DNA of 8,998 nt from Phycisphaeraceae bacterium (GTDB lineage: Bacteria > Planctomycetota > Phycisphaerae > Phycisphaerales > Phycisphaeraceae), in NCBI GenBank assembly GCA_003551485.1, contig PUMS01000130.1, positions 1 to 8,998 of the forward strand, in the 5' to 3' direction. A program made the position numbers and the translations under genes. Positions within the stretch are counted from its first letter, which is position 1. Every line of letters begins with the position of its first letter. The notes below the pieces were generated by a model that did no database searches, was not told where the DNA came from, and was given only the letters and a program-made list of their open reading frames with translations. Shown here piece after piece: positions 1-8,998 of the stretch.

Positions 1-23
1 CCCACTTCCGGGGGCGGGGGGGG

Positions 24-4568
<4,545 letters not shown>

Positions 4569-4578
4569 GATGAGTTCG

Positions 4579-4582
4579 CTCC
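4579..4582 (-). promoter_or_regulatory. Ribosome binding site of rpoC
   Basis: On the minus strand GGAG ends 10 nt before the ATG at 4568. It lies inside the six-codon extension that a TTG start at 4586 would add, so it supports the ATG as the true start. The spacing is slightly long but acceptable. Confidence 0.65.
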
Positions 4583-4597
4583 GCAACCAGGGGCGAG

Positions 4598-4616
4598 GCG
4601 GCCCGATGCGGGCCGC
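4598..4616 (-). other. Perfect inverted repeat in the rpoC leader
   Basis: GCGGCCCG and CGGGCCGC form a perfect 8-bp, all-G/C stem around a 3-nt loop. It ends 29 nt before the rpoC start codon and lies between the small spacer frame and the rpoC ribosome binding site. No T-tract follows on the minus strand (the next bases are CTCGCCCCTGG), so it does not look like an intrinsic terminator. It could be an RNA processing or stabilising element, a pause or attenuation site, or chance in G+C-rich DNA. The repeat is seen directly; any role is inferred. Confidence 0.55.
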
Positions 4617-4642
4617 GGGGTGGGTTTCATACTCAGGTCAGT

Positions 4643-4831
4643 TCAATCGGGAACGGCCGGCACCACCAGGACCTTGTCGCCGCCGCGCGCCCGCAGCCGG
4701 TCCTGGACCTGCCCAGGCTGCTCCACGCAGGCGTGCGCGGGCAACCCGGGCCGGGCGGGGGTGACGATCAGGTAGAGCCACTGGCCTTCCTCGATGTAGC
4801 CATCATCGCCGGCCGTTCACTTTCCAACCAC
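4643..4831 (-). pseudogene. Small coding-like frame in the rpoB-rpoC spacer, interrupted by TGA
   Basis: A same-strand frame runs from a GTG at 4831 to a TGA at 4645-4643 (62 codons if read through), but its fifth codon is TGA at 4819-4817. From the codon after that TGA, 57 codons are open with no ATG or GTG in a sensible start position. Over the 54 codons from 4807, I count by hand about 83, 44 and 89 percent G+C at codon positions 1, 2 and 3, the pattern of real genes in a high-G+C genome. No annotated gene overlaps it, so it is not a shadow. The product would contain YIEEGQWLYLIVTP and end GGDKVLVVPAVPD; I do not recognise it and see no signal peptide or membrane segment. One base change (TGG for TGA) would restore a frame beginning MVGKWTAGDDG; a frameshift from an ATG at 4838 is an alternative. 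The GTG lies 28 nt after the rpoB stop and has no clear Shine-Dalgarno site. It could be a decayed gene, a sequencing error, or a gene with a non-standard start. Confidence 0.42.
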
Positions 4832-4859
4832 GCCCCATCACGAAGCCAGGCCGGCTGCC

Positions 4860-8651
<3,792 letters not shown>

Positions 8652-8652
8652 C

Positions 8653-8661
8653 GATCACCTC
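8653..8661 (-). promoter_or_regulatory. Strong ribosome binding site of rpoB
   Basis: GAGGTGATC on the minus strand is a nine-base match to the complement of the conserved 3' end of 16S rRNA (GATCACCTC). The GAGG core sits 6 nt before the ATG at 8651 and 12 nt before the next ATG at 8645, which decides the start. The extended match suggests efficient initiation, as expected for a core polymerase subunit. Confidence 0.85.
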
Positions 8662-8756
8662 TGGTCGTGACGGTTCGATGCAGGGTTGAAACAGGAATGA
8701 TGCTGGTATGGGCGTCCCTGGGCACGGCGTTGGGGTCTGGCGGCGGTGAACCCGGT

Positions 8757-8785
8757 AGTATAGACCGACCGGAAAGGATATGCAA
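8757..8785 (-). promoter_or_regulatory. Predicted sigma-70-type promoter for rpoB-rpoC
   Basis: On the minus strand a -35 box TTGCAT (8785-8780) and a -10 box TATACT (8762-8757; five of six consensus bases) are separated by exactly 17 bp. It is one of the few A+T-rich spots in the region. Transcription would start near 8750, giving a leader of about 100 nt before rpoB. The bases after the -10 box (ACCGGG) form a G+C-rich discriminator, a trait linked in E. coli to stringent control; applying that here is inference. The boxes are seen directly, their activity is predicted. Confidence 0.7.
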
Positions 8786-8841
8786 CCCGCGTGCCAGCGG
8801 CCAGTCCGCCGGGCCAAATCCCCCCGCCCCGCGACCCTTGT

Positions 8842-8862
8842 GGTGCAGGCTTCCAGCCTGCC
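8842..8862. repeat. Interspersed palindromic repeat, GCAGGCT type
   Basis: GCAGGCT (8845-8851) and AGCCTGC (8855-8861) form a perfect 7-bp stem with loop TCC, inside TGGTGCAGGCTTCCAGCC. Short elements reading like 'gcaggcttccagcctgc' recur in intergenic DNA of planctomycetes and some other bacteria. Only one copy is in the window, so family membership rests on recognition and not on counting. Function is unknown; such palindromes may act as terminators or RNA stabilisers. Confidence 0.6.
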
Positions 8863-8874
8863 CTGAAAACAACT

Positions 8875-8906
8875 CCCTCTCCCCCGGGAGAGGGCTGGGG
8901 TGAGGG
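8875..8906 (+). repeat. Interspersed hairpin repeat, copy 1
   Basis: CCCTCTCCC (8875-8883) and GGGAGAGGG (8886-8894) form a 9-bp stem with a 2-nt loop, followed by CTGGGGTGAGGG. A second copy in opposite orientation lies 27 bp away. Elements of this kind (CCCTCTCCC, loop, GGGAGAGGG, then a GGGTGAGGG tail) are scattered between genes of many high-G+C bacteria. The tail GGGGTGAGGG (8897-8906) is perfectly complementary to 8934-8943 in copy 2, so the pair can also fold into one larger structure. Confidence 0.75.
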
Positions 8907-8933
8907 GAGAGCCGCTGGGCCCGTCCGAATCTG

Positions 8934-8969
8934 CCCTCACCCCCGGCCCCTCTCCCGAGGGGAGAGGGG
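8934..8969 (-). repeat. Interspersed hairpin repeat, copy 2 (inverted)
   Basis: Same family as copy 1 in reverse orientation: read on the minus strand, CCCCTCTCCC, loop CTC, GGGAGAGGGG (a perfect 10-bp stem at 8947-8969), then a GGGGGTGAGGG tail. The two copies face tail to tail, with a spacer at 8907-8933. The 8-bp sequence CCCGTCCG occurs just outside this copy on both sides (8920-8927 and 8977-8984), which could be a target-site duplication or chance. Confidence 0.75.
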
Positions 8970-8998
8970 AGGAAGACCCGTCCGTCGGCCCTGGGCCC

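Larger units (their letters stand above)
8662..8998. other. Non-coding region upstream of rpoB
   Basis: This stretch holds the rpoB leader and promoter (up to about 8785) and a cluster of interspersed hairpin repeats (8842-8969). I find no credible gene. Frames crossing it on the minus strand either translate the repeats (giving peptides such as PLTPALSRGRG, well known as spurious products of such repeats) or lack G+C bias at third positions. No part of rplL, rplJ or another ribosomal protein gene is visible. Confidence 0.8.

Noticed and set aside
4569..4586. TTG at 4586 as the rpoC start
   Set aside because: It adds six residues upstream of MAETVYDRV, and the GGAG ribosome binding site lies within that extension, correctly placed for the ATG at 4568.
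4598..4616. Intrinsic terminator between rpoB and rpoC
   Set aside because: The stem is strong but no T-tract follows on the transcribed strand.
4625..4655. A separate promoter for rpoC around TATGAA in the spacer
   Set aside because: The -10-like box has no acceptable -35 box at 16-18 bp; the nearest TTGAAC is only 9 bp away.
8842..8969. CRISPR-like array from the clustered repeats
   Set aside because: The copies belong to two different families, lie in opposite orientation and have no regular spacers.

Overview
The window is G+C-rich bacterial DNA carrying the two large subunits of RNA polymerase, both on the minus strand in the usual order: rpoB (8651 to 4860, beta) and then rpoC (4568 to 24, beta prime). 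Both are full length and carry their catalytic and metal-binding residues. The beta-prime sequence style (an N-terminal four-cysteine zinc site followed by a GVKVTHSRVRRKRMGHI-type stretch, an SI3-like insertion in the trigger loop, and a long C-terminal tail) together with the interspersed repeats upstream suggests a planctomycete, perhaps of the Phycisphaerae. This is an impression from the sequence and has not been tested by a tree.

From right to left, the direction of transcription: 8662-8998 is non-coding. Its outer part holds three hairpin-forming interspersed repeat copies: a CCCTCTCCC/GGGAGAGGG element present twice in inverted orientation, and a GCAGGCT-TCC-AGCCTGC element. Its inner part holds a good sigma-70-type promoter (-35 TTGCAT, 17 bp, -10 TATACT), a leader of roughly 100 nt and a strong Shine-Dalgarno site for rpoB. 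rplL, the usual upstream neighbour, is absent for at least the 347 bp shown, so rpoB-rpoC seems to start its own transcription unit here.

The 291-bp spacer between rpoB and rpoC is larger than needed. It holds a short same-strand frame (4831 to 4643) with strong three-base coding periodicity but an in-frame TGA near its start, then a perfect 8-bp inverted repeat, then the rpoC ribosome binding site. The short frame is either a small gene broken by a nonsense mutation or frameshift, or a gene with an unusual start or recoding.

Most of the window is ordinary housekeeping sequence and I see no complex new system. The points most worth a second look are the short coding-like frame in the spacer, the natural substitutions in the rifampicin pocket of beta, the separation from rplL, and the paired repeats upstream of the promoter.
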